Below, one piece after another: positions 1-13,200 of a stretch of 64,000 nt of DNA. The position numbers and the translations under genes were made by a program. Position 1 is the stretch's first letter, and each line of letters opens with the position of its first letter. A model generated the notes under the pieces. That model was not told where the DNA came from. It saw nothing but the letters and a program-made list of their open reading frames with translations, and did no database searches. This DNA is from Lichenostomus cassidix (Eukaryota; Chordata; Aves; Passeriformes; Meliphagidae), in contig CM039182.1 in assembly GCA_008360975.2 (NCBI GenBank), positions 25,454,324-25,518,323 on the forward strand, read 5' to 3'.

Positions 1-3000
1 ATGGCAATTACATAATAATTGTGTAATTGCTACAAAAGTAGGATTTGTCATAAAATCAGATATCCTCTTAGCTTTTCAATGCAGATCAGATAACAATACT
101 TTTATTCAAGAATAATATCTAATGTCCTACATTAATTTGTTCTCTGGATATAATGAAACACTACTATAAATTATTCTGAAATTGCTTCGATTTCTCCATA
201 CTTCACCTTTTATACATGTAAATGTTGTGGAGACAGATGTTATATTTTTGGACAATTTTTTAAACTTACTATTCCAAACTGAAAGGAAACAAACTCAAAA
301 TGGAACGAAACAAGAAACAGGTCACTTATGGGTTTACATTACTTAAAACTGTAAAACAATGCAAAATGTCTTTTCTACTTTTAATTTTTATGGAAGTAAT
401 TTTGAAAACAAACTAAAACAAAATATCTATAGCTATTTTTAAAGACAAAATACTCTTTTCCCTGCAAGTTGAAATTTACCAGAATAGTAAAGCATGTGAA
501 GAGTTTAAATTTTGATGATTATTGACTTTCCAGTGGAAAATATTCTCAGTAAAACTGGTTAGTTTCTTCTTTAAAAGCCAGGAGGAAGAGAATATTTAGT
601 TGGAAAATGTCTTACCTATCCGAAAGGAAGAGCAACTATAAAGTTTTAAAACCTCCTCCAGGTTCTTCACCATCACTATCTGAGATAACCTTCTGACTGC
701 CACTATTTGTGAGCTTTGTGATGAGGAGTTTTTAACTGAAGAAAGAATGAGGAATGTGAATTGTGTTTTGTGTATGATGCACATTGCTTTCATAACTTTT
801 TCCTGATCACACCATAAGACAAAACACAGGTTGGTAGTTTACTAAGAGTTTTGGTCCAGAGAAGAAACACTTTTCATTATACAGCCTTCAGATGTAGCTC
901 TGTGAACTCCTATATTGATATATGCAGCTTTATATGACTCCCATATTTCTATGGCTTCTATATTGAGCAGCTTTATATTTCTCCTGTAAACAGTCATCTC
1001 CCCTAATCCATACTGTATGGAACAATTTGAAAATAACATTATTAATGGGAAGGTAGTCCCCCACCGAAAGCATAATCACATTTGAGTTTAGAATATAATA
1101 ATAAACTGAGCATGCTGCCTGGATCTCACTTGCCTATTTCTCTTCTACAAAAGGATATTTGGGCTATGGATAATTTAGAAACAAATAGTATTATATTATT
1201 GATCTCTAATCTCCATGGTTACTGGGCTCCTCCAGTTTCATCTTGGCTTCTACCTAATTAAACCTTGTTACACATATAAAGCAGCACAAGACAGAGTGGG
1301 CTGGAAATGTGGGAATCATTACAAAAGACAAAGAGGGTAATTTCCTTTGTTTTACACCTTGGCATAAGCAGCAAAGCTGTTTTGTCTTTACATGTGGAAT
1401 TGGTGAGAAGAAAGGAACACTGTGCTCAAACACCAAGTTTGTGCAAGTGAGAGTGCACTGAAGTTAATGGTGTGCTGGTTGGATTTAGGTCCTGATATTT
1501 GTCCATTGTGTTGTTATAGACCTTTCTGCAACTTCCCACTTATTGTCACACTGGGATCTGTGAGAATTCCACCAGCTCAAGATTTGCTCTCTTATAATGT
1601 CACTTTAAAGCAGTGGAAGGTACCCAGCCTTCTACAGTTAAGTTTTTAAACAATTTTTTTTCTTCTTGCCATATGAAAGACCCAGACAACCAACAGGAGT
1701 GTTATTGCTATTATTATTTAAAAAACAAAGCATAAAAACGCCTATACATATAATACGAAGTGCCCTAAAATTAAGCTTTCCCACACCACCACCTCTATTT
1801 TTCAGTTACAGTAATCTCAAACAGTTCTTGGAGCAACAGTGCAGGAAACTTTAAAGCAAACTTCAGTGAATTTTACTTTTTTAACAAACATATTTCGAAT
1901 ACTCTTCTATGTCACCTTTGAACTGACCAGAAGCAGGTTAGTCCTCTTCTAGATACCTTGAGTCCAAGCCGTCTAACTACTTTAAATTGCAAATAGAAAT
2001 TAGTGGAGGATGTTTTTGCCTCCTAATTGAAATAATTTGAAAAAAAATCTCTGTTAGTCTCCATACACTGATTATTCTTTCACTTTTCCTTATCAGGCTC
2101 TTTTCCATTTACATTTAGTTTCCCTGTTTCTGGATTCAATTTCCCCTAGCTTCATCTTTGTGGAATATTTATCCTGCCACCAGCTATTCCCCAAGGCTGT
2201 GGATATCTGCTTTCCAATCTAGCTGCAGAGGTAACTGCTCTGAAGGACATGGTCACCTTTTCCATGGCAGCTACCAGAGGGCTCACCGTCTGCTCCTTCT
2301 CCTTGCATTCCTGCATATTTTCAAAGAGTAAGGTACTACCTGTTAGCCCAGTAAATATTTCAATACTCTCTGGCCACTCTCCTCCCTGTCTATTTCTTAA
2401 AAGGCTCTTTCAAGATTCCTTACCAAATAAAGCATGTTAATGACTTTTTTATTCTTTTTCCACTGTAAGTTTACTCCCAAATATGGTATTTTTGGCATGT
2501 GTCATGGCTCAAGGCTCCTAGTGGAGTGGATACTTACAACTAGGAGCAGATATTAAAAAACAAAAATGGGATTTACAAAGAAGATTCTTCTACATAATGC
2601 ATCTCAGAAAAAGTACCAGAAATGAAAGCATTTAAATACACAAGAGCCACGAAGTTGTTAAACAAAGATGCTTAGGTACTACTGTAACCACAGAAGGATC
2701 ATAAGCAACAAAAAGATCCACTTTTGGAACACAAAGTATATACAAGACTATAGAAAACAGATCATTCAGCATATGGAAAGAGGATTTGTGGATGTTTTTG
2801 GCTACAGAAAATCTCAAAAGCTGACAATAGGAATCATTCCAGAACTGCAGTTAAATGGCACTTCCATAAAAAACAGTGAAGCAACAATATCATTCTATCT
2901 ACATTTGTGCATCATTGCACATTCCTTGCCCCAAATGTCTAATTCCCTCAAAAATTCCACCTTTAAAAGAAAAAGAGTGGCCAAGAATCAAGCTCAAATA

Positions 3001-6000
3001 AACCCACTAGTGAGAACTGAAAACTGAAGTTTGCACAGTCAGATCTTTGGAAAATTACCACGAGATGTATATATTAAAAATTATAAAAAATGGCTCCAGA
3101 AATCAGAAAGACTAGGTCTGTGTCTTCACTTCTTCTGAAATAAGAATAATAAATTGCAAAATGTGCAAGGTTAAATCACATTAGAGAATTCTCATAAATT
3201 ATATATTACATAGTTGGACATGAAACTGTTAATACAGGAAAGCTTCAGAGTACGGGTTTCCAATTTCCACTTTATGAATTTTTGTCAGCACAGCTTCCTG
3301 TGGTCAGATGACGTCTCCTGTCAGTGCCAGACTTTTTTCCCCAAAATACTTAATTGAATTTTAATGACCTGCAGAAGCTCACACACCGGTGCTTTGTTGA
3401 AAGGCAGTGCTAGACCATTCCAATTTTTTGTTCCTGATTGTACCTTTGTGATTTCTTACTATATTAATTCTTGTAAGCATATCTAATTTTCTCACTGAAG
3501 ACTTAACCACGTGAGCCTTAATTAAACACATTAGTAGTCATGGAACAATTAACGTAAGTCTTCCACAGAAAGAATTGATCCACTGGGAAAAAGAGCTGAA
3601 CAGTGAGTGTACTGTGTGCTAGCACTTTATTTACAGAGGCCACGCTGAGAAAACCCAAAATCAAATCAATACCAGTTTGCCTAAAGAAGAAACTATCATG
3701 CCTCGTGGACTGAGTCACTAAAGTCTTCTTCTTGCCTATTATTCTTAATACATAGCTGCTGTCCTGGAACTTAATCAGAATTCATGAAGCTGCTAAGGTC
3801 GAGGAAGATTATTGATCTGATTAAAGATGTAACGGCACCAAACCGAGAAGATGGAGCTTCCAGAGGAAAAAGAGGATGGGAGCCTCCAGGGCAAGCCAGG
3901 GCAGCTACACTTCACTCTGCTCTTAGCTTACACTGCCATGAGAAACCAGAGGCATTTCTCTTTCATGGATCAGGAGCTTCAAAGCCAGGGCACAACTGCC
4001 CCATGTTGAGCACCTACATCTCTCCACCTACAGATGCAAAATATGCCTGCCTGGTCATCATCAACAATATTTTAATTAACTTTGGAGGCTTAATTCCTTC
4101 TTTGGTTAATCCCGGCTAATGCTACTGGAAACAAAGGAGTGGCATAGGTGTAGCCGGATGGGAATTTGGAAATTGTAGGTTACAAGGATGTTACAGATGG
4201 CCTGACTTGACTGACACAGCTGGTACTAACATAGAGAGAAATCATCTAGGTATACTTTTGTATGGTTTTTTTTCTGTGCAAACTCTAGGATGCAAATTAA
4301 TTGCTATATTTATAGAAAATGTTGAGTGATAACAGTGGAACTAGAATTGGGAGCATTTTTTATCTGTTGCCAAACTGAAAAAATAAATTTGTTTAGACTG
4401 GCCCAGAATACTTTTCCATGAGGAAAAGAAAAACTACAGAAGTTCCAATTCTAGTAAGTTATTCCTTTTGACAGGAAATTGCTTGTTTTATTCAGAAGTA
4501 ACTAGAACAAGAGGAATCAAAGCACTCAGTTCACAGAATTTGGAGTTGTGGGTTCCCCCTACTGAACACTGGCATGGTTATGCTGCTTCACTCACTGAGG
4601 TGCGAGAACCTGGATTAAATTTGGACAGATCCTTCAGCCTCAGGAGCCAGTATATTTGGAGCTGAATCTCCCTCAGTCTCTCCTGCTACAACTCTTCCAT
4701 CCCCCCTCTGTATAAAATGCATATTATTTCAGAGTGATGACTTTGAGCTCCTCCTCCCTTTTCCCCTGCCCTGCCTGAATAGGTGCTGCTCCCCTTGATG
4801 TTTATTCACATGCACAAAATACATCCCTATCAGGAGCAGCAACTTGGGACCTCACCCCACGAAGAAATATACCATGGTAATTAAAGGACTAATTTAGGTA
4901 GGAAATTAAAAATTTCAATTCAAATAATCTCATGAAAAGGAAGATCTTGGCCATACAGCTCCCAAGTTCTGCATCATTCAGATGCCAGGTATTGCATCAA
5001 ATGAAGCACAAGCCTCTTCATTTCCTCCTCCAGCTTTATTTATCTAGGTAAAAAAGCCAGCTGAAACTATTTGGCAAATCTGATGCAGATTAAAGTGGAT
5101 GGAAACTAAACCCAGTACTTTTGATAATTGCTGTAGTCATCTAAAACATTCACCCAGCTGAACACCACAGTGGTGTTCTTACAGCACACCTGCTCAGGCA
5201 GGATTGTCAAGCTAAACTGGAATTCATTTTATCTCTCCACTGCAGGTGAAAATTAAAACTTAAAGCCAGAAAGAAGTAACACATGTCTCCCGGCCAGCAA
5301 CCACTCTCTTGATAACAGGTGACATGCAGCTGGTCTTATCAGGGTAAAAGCTGCTGCCAGAGAGTTAAGAAAGAATTTTTGGATTCATTTCCATTGCTAA
5401 AGGTGGCAGATTGGTGCTGCATCAGCTGGGTGAGCCGTGCTGCTTGGAGAAATCCTTTCTGGCTCCCTATTCTTTCCAGAAATGGTCCTTTCTATTGTGG
5501 TGTGTCCTTACATGCCAGCCCAGACCATTCTTTGGTTGGTGAGGGGGAACCACATCCTCCAGCAGGGAGAGAGAGAATCCCAAGCCCTTGCTCCCTGTGC
5601 TTGTCCTCCAGGAATGCATTGCAGTGATGGAGCAGTGAGTTGAACCAGAGTGTGTGCAAAGGTCTCATGCTGTGCTTGAATTTCATGTCAGTGATTTATT
5701 TCCCCAAAATCATGGAACAGGTTTACCCTCAGTTCCCCAGTGTTATTCAGGTAGTGTCATAGATTATTTTTCCACTTACAATGTGTATATTCTGTATTTA
5801 TGATTTATCTGACTTATTTGAGAGATGTTTAATTATGAAAAGGAGACACAACTTCATCAAGAAAGTTATTAGAAAAAGGCCATCTCAATATTAACTAGTA
5901 TTTATGGAGTGTGCCCCATTGCAAAGATGAACTTTATTCTGATTTTCCTACATTAGAAAAGCAAACCTTTGCCTCTTGCAACAGTCCTTTGAAATCAACC

Positions 6001-8869
6001 TTCATAATTTCTATGGAGTGAGGTCTAACCTTATCTTGCAGCTGTGGATCACCTGTGTCAACCCACATATGTCATGTATGTTTTAAGCAAATAATTTCAT
6101 GCAAAGTGTTTTATTTCAAGACTGAAATATTGTTCCAGGACAGGTAATATAAGAGTGAGGCCAGGTGGGTGGACCTCTGAAGGATTTTTTGCAAGGCAAG
6201 GCAGGGACCATGATAAAGCTCTCTCTGATCTTCCAGATGTGATTGTAAAAAGACCAATGAAGAGAGAGAAAACTTACCTTAAGATGCAGCAAACACCTTG
6301 TTCCCATTAATAATCCATGCAAGTCCACTGTGTGTAGAGCAGTATTTATCCTGCACAAGAAGTACAAGATAATCTCAATATGGGCTGAGAAACAGGAAAT
6401 ATCTGTTCAGGGAAAGAAGGAAAAAAAATAAATAAAAGCAATGGGACAACTACGGAGTATGTCCTATCAACAATAAGTATATTCAAAAATAAACACTTCA
6501 GAAAGGCTGAACTGCCTTAGGTGGAACTTCCTTGTCTTTCCAGAGCAAATGTACTATAACTAGTACCACAGACATCTTCTAAGAGATCATGTATAGTCTG
6601 AACCATTTAGGATTGATTTGGTAAAACATGAAAAAGTGTCTCATAGAAAATCCATTGACGTTTTATTGTTGTGAATAGCTACACATTTTCTCTACGTGTG
6701 TCACATACTTAGTAATTGAGGAAGAAAATAAGATATGTGGATACAAAACTTAACTCATAATTCTGATTCTCATCATCCAATTAATTTATTGTAGAAGAAT
6801 CTTGTTTCTCAAATAAGCCATGGACTACACCAGACTTTTGATGAACCATTATTATTTATAGGATTGCAGTAGATTGAAATCAAGGTTTCTCTTTCCAAAG
6901 TGCTGATACATAACAGAATTTGGCACATCAAATAACTTCTTTGTTTTTCTTAAAAGTCTGTCATGCAAATGCAAAAACAAACTCCTTTTCTCTCCTGAAT
7001 ATATAAGAATTTGTAATAGTGTCCTTATTTAATCAATGTTTTCCTCCCAAAGATTCAGGTTTCTTTGTTCTGCAGAATGCTTTTAATTAAGGCACACCCA
7101 TAAACACTGGAATGTTGGAGGATGATGTTTTCTGGAGCTGCTGCTGCGTGCTTGTGAGTACGCCTGAGAGAAAATGGTGGTTTCAAGATAAACCTAAATG
7201 TCTTATAACAGCTTTTTCTGTACTTTTAATTTATGCTACTTTTGAACACGTTAGATTTTAGTTTATATGTAGGCTCAGCCCAGTACTTTTCTACCAAGTG
7301 TGTAGGGGAGTGATGCACTACAGGCTGTAATTTAGGGGCAGGTTGGAACTGCCTGAAATATGTGTATCTTCATAATTTATTCCTAAAATGCTATTATTAC
7401 CTGAACTCTCTTGTTTCAGCACTAAATATCCTTTCCTTCCCTCTGCACAGGGGTAGAAAGGCGGTGGGAGGGAAGCAAAGTTATTTTTACTCCTGTGGCT
7501 GCCAAGCTGCGTGCCAGAGGCTCCAGGAGCCCACGCAAGCTGGGGGATAAAGCTGGGCTGCCAAGGGCTCTGCTAGCTCTGGGCAAAGCAGGGATTTTCC
7601 AAACACTGACATCCTCGGAAAGATGGTGTTGGACTATGGGCACACTCAAAGCCAAGACACAAATAATAAAAGCCTACCTATCAATGCCTATTGTAAACAT
7701 TTAAAAGTGAGAGGTGTGTATTCACGTGGTGCTCAGATGTCCCAGCAATGTCCATTCCATGCATCAAATCCAATGTCTGCATCAAAGGCCCAAAGTGATC
7801 ACACTCGTGTATGTATTACTGTTTCTAAATACATTGCCATTGCAAAAGCTCAGCCTATGGGACCTTTGCTCTCATAAACTTTATGGTTATTCTTTACACA
7901 GCGGCACAGTATCTCCTGTACAGCTATTTTAGTTCTTGAGTGTTTCTATGAGGCTAATGCCCATTAAAATTCTATAATTCATATAATAAAGTGGGATATT
8001 TTTAGTGTTATTTAGCATAGCTAGCTTGCATATATGGCAAACAGCCACAAAATACAGAAATTTATATGTGATGAACTGTTTGAGGGGAATTTGTAAATGA
8101 GAACTCTTCTTGGAAAGCTTGCAGCTTGAACGAAGGAAAGCTGGTTTATCTGGGGACTTAAACCTCCACTGGATGATATATCCCAGCTTTTCAGACTATT
8201 GGGTGGACAAAGTGAGCTTCTAAATCTTCCCTGTCCCATGTGTTTGATCATGTCACTGCTAAAATTAGACAGCAAGAAGCTTAATTTATTGTAATGTAAG
8301 AATGATAAGCAGAGAATGACATTTACATAGCAGTTACAGGCTGTTTATCCACAGGGCTGTTGAGGGAAGAGGGAAATGCCTGGGAGCTGACAAAACACTA
8401 ACAGCAAAAGTGGACTTCCACTTGCATAAAGCTCAGGAATAGGACTTCTGATTTTATTTTCAAAATCTCGTTGTGCAAACTCAATTATTTCTAACTACTA
8501 GGGAGCAACACTTTTGAAAATGTCGTGTTGGTTTCACCTACACAGACACATATTTCCTGAATGGCAGAAAACAAAAACTGGCTCTCTGATAGTTTCTTGA
8601 AAAATAATCAGTTCCCACACAAACTCAAGATAATATTTAATTTTTTGTCACTGTCCAAGGATCTTAGTATTATTTACACTTCAGACATGAGACTGGAAAC
8701 AGTTTTAAAATTTTTACATATCTTTCACATTGATTCAAATTACATGATGAATTTTCACATATCTGTCATATTGATTCAAATTATATAATAGCTTCTCCAT
8801 GTTTAAAACCTAAAAGTATGTTTAATTTATAAATACAAACATTTAATTTAAATAATGCTATACTGAAAT
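1..8869. other. Intergenic DNA, no gene recognised
   Basis: AT-rich DNA with frequent stops in all frames. The longest open frame (2668-3027, 119 codons) resembles no protein I know and has no flanking splice or promoter logic, so I treat it as chance. A 9-bp inverted repeat lies at 4-30 and a 41-bp tandem duplication at 8711-8792. From human synteny as I remember it (UMAD1/RPA3 upstream of GLCCI1), 3' exons of a neighbouring gene or a lncRNA could lie nearby, but I cannot identify any. Confidence 0.6.
8711..8792. repeat. 41-bp tandem duplication
   Basis: Two adjacent units, 8711-8751 and 8752-8792, share a period of 41 bp. Both contain the stretch ATTGATTCAAATTA preceded by an ACATATCT-type segment, and they differ at several positions. 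It is AT-rich and non-coding, probably a replication-slippage duplication. Confidence 0.7.
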
Positions 8870-9960
8870 CAGCTTCACACACCTCTGCCTCTTCTTATCT
8901 ATGTTATCAGTTCTTCCTTTTTCAAGAGAAGATCTAATTAACAAATCCACATTCTTTCTCCTTTTATTCACTCTCCCACTTTTTTCTCTCACTCCCAATC
9001 CCTTTTCCTGGCAATTCTTATCAGATTTTCATTTTACCCCTCCTCCTTTACCAGTAATCCTGTAGTCTTCTATTTGTAGGGTTTTTTTTCCTTGTTCTTT
9101 TTCATAACTCTTCACAAACATCCCACTATACATGGAATGATATCTGTCTCATCCATACTTTTTAAAATCCTACATTTGGCTTAATTTCAGTCTCATATTT
9201 CTGCTGAGTTTTCCTCCTATCCATAAGTTTTAAAATAAAATAATGCATTGCCTGAAACTATGACCTCAGATGGCTTTCTGCCAATTCCACCTTTTCCCAA
9301 GTTGTCTTTAATTTCAGCTGTGTACATCCCACTCAGCTCTTTGGAGGTCATTACTAGTGATGTGACCAAATCTCAGGATCCCTTCCACCTCCACAGCCTG
9401 TGATGTTATTGATCACACTGTGACTCAGAAATATTGTCCTCTCTCGATTCACTATTGAAAAGATAGAAAGGTTTTTTTTTTCTTTTCTTGTTTTCTTTTT
9501 CAAATCACTGCCAATTCCTTTACCTTTCTTTCAGCTATGGGAGATCTCCATCCTAAATTTCAACAGATACCTCACCAGGCTCCTTTTTTTACCTCTTATT
9601 ATTCTACGTGTGTGTTTTCCTAGGTGACTTTTTGTAATTGCATCAATGCAACTGTCATATCTAGAATGCAACTTCTCCAATTTTCATTATCCATACCTTA
9701 TTTCCCCTTAAGCCTAAAACATTGAAGTCAAGATAACCTTCCTGAATCCTCGATCTGATTTTATCAGCATCTCTCTGTATCCTTTCCTGGCATTCCCCTT
9801 CAGTGCCATTTTGAATAGAAGTTAGGAGCATCCATTGGGCACTCCTCTATAATCTTATCTTGTATCTTAATGTGCAGTTCCAAGATGACAATGCCATTTT
9901 CAGTTGCTCATGCATCTTTGTCTCTCAGAAGTCCTTTCATATATATGTATCAGGCTTTCT
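8870..9960 (+). mobile_element. Possible ancient L2/CR1-group LINE ORF2 relic
   Basis: The + strand is strongly pyrimidine-rich here, unlike its flanks, as is typical of old L2-type ORF2 sequence. At 9393-9416 one frame reads TACDVIDH, and a shifted frame at 9428-9451 reads EILSSLDS. Together they resemble the L2-family reverse-transcriptase segment of the form TAFDTVDHxLLLEILSSLGF. A stretch near 9540-9580 also resembles the downstream segment where a short ICE/ISTW-like motif precedes the LKLN region. Frameshifts and stops show it is long dead. The boundaries are visual estimates and the family assignment is an inference. Confidence 0.4.
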
Positions 9961-10229
9961 TCTAGACAACTATGCCCTGAAATAGACTTTAAAAAAGACT
10001 ATGAAGTCTTCCTTCAAAGTTATTGCAAATCCCACTACTTTCATGATGAATTCAGGAAACAGAATTGATACCAGACTGTGTCATTTTCAGTGGGGAGAGC
10101 TTGTTTTAATTTATTTGTAGATTTTTTAAAAATACTATATGCTACATTTTACAGTATAGATATCTAGAATGTACTAAATACATATTTTTGCTCTCTTGCT
10201 CCCATCTTGTTTCTTTTCCTTCAGTTTCT

Positions 10230-13200
10230 CTTATAAATATTGCAAGCTTTTTTTTGCTTTAAGAAGTGCTTTTTGGGCATGCATAGTAACCAGTACAATA
10301 TTCCATGACACGACAAATAATACTAACATGATTTTTTTTTTTTGGTCTACTCACATGACATTGATGAGATTTCAAAAAGTATGTACTCTGCCCAGACACC
10401 TTTAGCAGCATATGCACAACAATAAGATTCAGTGTTAAATTATGTGATGGCAAAAAAATAATTAAGTTCAAAGACATCAGATGGTTCGATGCATGAATAT
10501 TGTGGCATGTGTCAGGTCATTTCATAGTGCTGAAATACTGTAAAAATGTAGTTTGAAAACAAAATCAATGCAGTATTGCACACTTCTGTCAATATCTTTT
10601 CACAATCAGGATTTCACCGCTGCTTTTAGGATGGTGATTTAGATAAGGACTCCCACTGCTGCCGCCAGTCAGAACTGTCTATATCAGGACAGGAAAAGGG
10701 GATGGAAAAATATTTATTTTCTATGTATACACAATACCAGACATAATAGGATCACAAGTAACCAATAGGTGAGGAAACAGTTGAATTAAAGTTGGTTAGG
10801 ATATATTTTGAATTTAATTTCCTAAAGGTGTGAGAATCTCAGACCATTTCTGATCTTCATATTCTAATTTTATATAAACCAAAAAAATACCAAATACACA
10901 AAGCTCAAGCCCACTGGATTGCATAACTTATAAATCACTTCAAGAGAGTGAAGTGTGAAAGGTGATATGAAAGTGCAAGTTGTTAACCACCGTCACAGCT
11001 GTCTGAGCATTTTGTTTATTCTCTAACCAGATTCTACTTCAGGAGTCTGTACCACAACTAATTAACCATAATGGTTTATAATTGTATAAACAGAATATAT
11101 AACAGATCCTTATGATATATAATTAATTCTGCCCTTAAGGAAAGCTTTTATAAGTCAAACCATGCGCTGTTTGAGAACTGCCTCTTTATGTTCTCCCTTA
11201 CAAGGCAGGTATATTTCCCTGCCAGCAGAGCTCTGGGAACATTCTAGAAAATAATGTTCGTTAAGGCCAGCCAGGTGTTTTCTTGCAGGACTGACTACTG
11301 GGAGCCCCATCTCTGAAGCTGAGGTGGCTGCAGCTGCCCCTGCTCCTTCCTTTATGCAGACTGCAATGAGGAAAAGCACTTTGGTAGAGAAAATTTTCTG
11401 GTTTTAAAGATCAAACTCACTTGCTGTTGTTACGCAGTAATTTGTTTAATCTTGAGATTTGTCAGCCTTACCTTTCTGTATTTTTTTTATATTAAATTCC
11501 AGGCTGAACTCAATCTTTGCTGCAAGACCAGAACAAGACCCCAGACAAACACAGATAATTTGTTTATGGATTACGATCCATGAATAAGCACCACTCAACA
11601 TGGCTAGAGGATGGCCATTCTCCCATCTGCTATTTGATGTGCTTGTTCTTCCTGTGGGGAAAAAAAACCAAACCAAAACAACAAAATGGACACACACGAG
11701 TTCAGGAAACCTGGAAGATCATTCACCTGACTTCACTATATGAAGACCTTTCTTGAAGCGACAGAGCAGACAACATCCATCTCTAAGACCTGTTCAGTCA
11801 AAGGTGAGGGTCACCTTACATTGTGCCTGGAGCTTTGTGTGTCTCTGGCCAGAGCTGGTAGCAAAATCTTGAAAAAACAGGCTTAGCAGAGCTGAAAGTA
11901 CAGCGAAAGGCTCCACTAGACTGTTTGCAGAGAAACTCTATCTTTGTAAAATGCTAATCAGAGCCAGCAAACTTCCAAGCATCCCAAGATGAGAAACTCT
12001 CATCCACCTAGTATTCTGCTGATGGTCTAGTAGGAGAGCCATTTCCAAGGACCACTGTGCCTTGGGACATTGCTTCACGCTTTGGACATCTTAAATGTAC
12101 ATAATAAAAGAAGTTAATATGAAGATAAGTTGTTTGTTGGAAGAAAAAAAAATGGAAAGAAAGAGAAGAAACAAATGAAAGAGTGAGCAAAGAGCAGAAG
12201 CCTCCTTGATCTAACCATCAGTTGGCTGAATGGGAGGCACAGGTTCACATTACACTCCTCTGGAATGATAATCACACCCTTCTTTGAGGCTGACACACCA
12301 CTGGGAGGATTATCTTTGCAGGGCAGCCCAGATCCTTCTCACTGATAAAGCTGCTGTATCTGAAAAGTATTTGGCAGAGCTGTCACCACACACACAAACA
12401 GAGGAGCTGACTCTCCTAACCTCAGAGGCTTGGTATGGGGAGTAGTCTGCATCAGCTCCCGTGCCCTCCAGATCAACTCTGCAGATCACCTGCGAAACTC
12501 AAAGAAAACAATGTTTCCGTCTTTGAGAGGGTTTTATTAATGGGTTTCCAAACCTTTCGAGGTAACATTTTTAAGGTAACAAGCTTTTTCTTCACCCATT
12601 GCTTTCCCACCCACATCCACTTCTGAATACACAGCTTTCTTCTGTCTCCTTGTGAGCTAAGAAGTCAGAAAAAAAAATCTTTTTTCATTTTCTTTCTGAA
12701 ATTAAGAGATACCGCTTTTTCTACCCTTGCATGATCAACTGCACTTCTTACTCCCTTTCTCTAGATTTCTTATGATCAGTTATGTCACATATCATTGTTT
12801 TTCCAGATACATTTTCTGTTTAACATCCACTCTCATGTAACAGATACACTCTCTATTAGTAGAGTCAAAGCCATAATTCAGTACTACAGGAGAAGGTCTT
12901 CCCCTTGAGACCTTTCATCATGGGCTTATAATAACTGAGCAATTACATCAAAGAGTTTGGTTTCTGCATGATGACACTGATTCTCACTGGTTATTGGAAT
13001 GTTCTATCTCCACCAGTAGTGGTTACATTGTATCTCGAGCATCGGGGAAATAATGTGTGTCTACATCTGCTTGGCTGACAAGTACAAGTTTAAATTTAAT
13101 CAAATAATGTGTGTGCTTTTTCTCATTTAAGACTAAGAAGAATCTGAAGAAATTACCCAAAAGATGAGCTTCATTGGAACTGTTCTGATCTCGCAGAAAA

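Noticed and set aside
4..30. 9-bp perfect inverted repeat (GCAATTACA / TGTAATTGC) at the window start
   Set aside because: AT-rich 9-bp palindromes are common in such DNA and nothing nearby suggests a function.
2668..3027. 119-codon open frame in the upstream intergenic region
   Set aside because: No similarity to a protein I know, no promoter or splice context, and its length is within chance for 64 kb searched in six frames.
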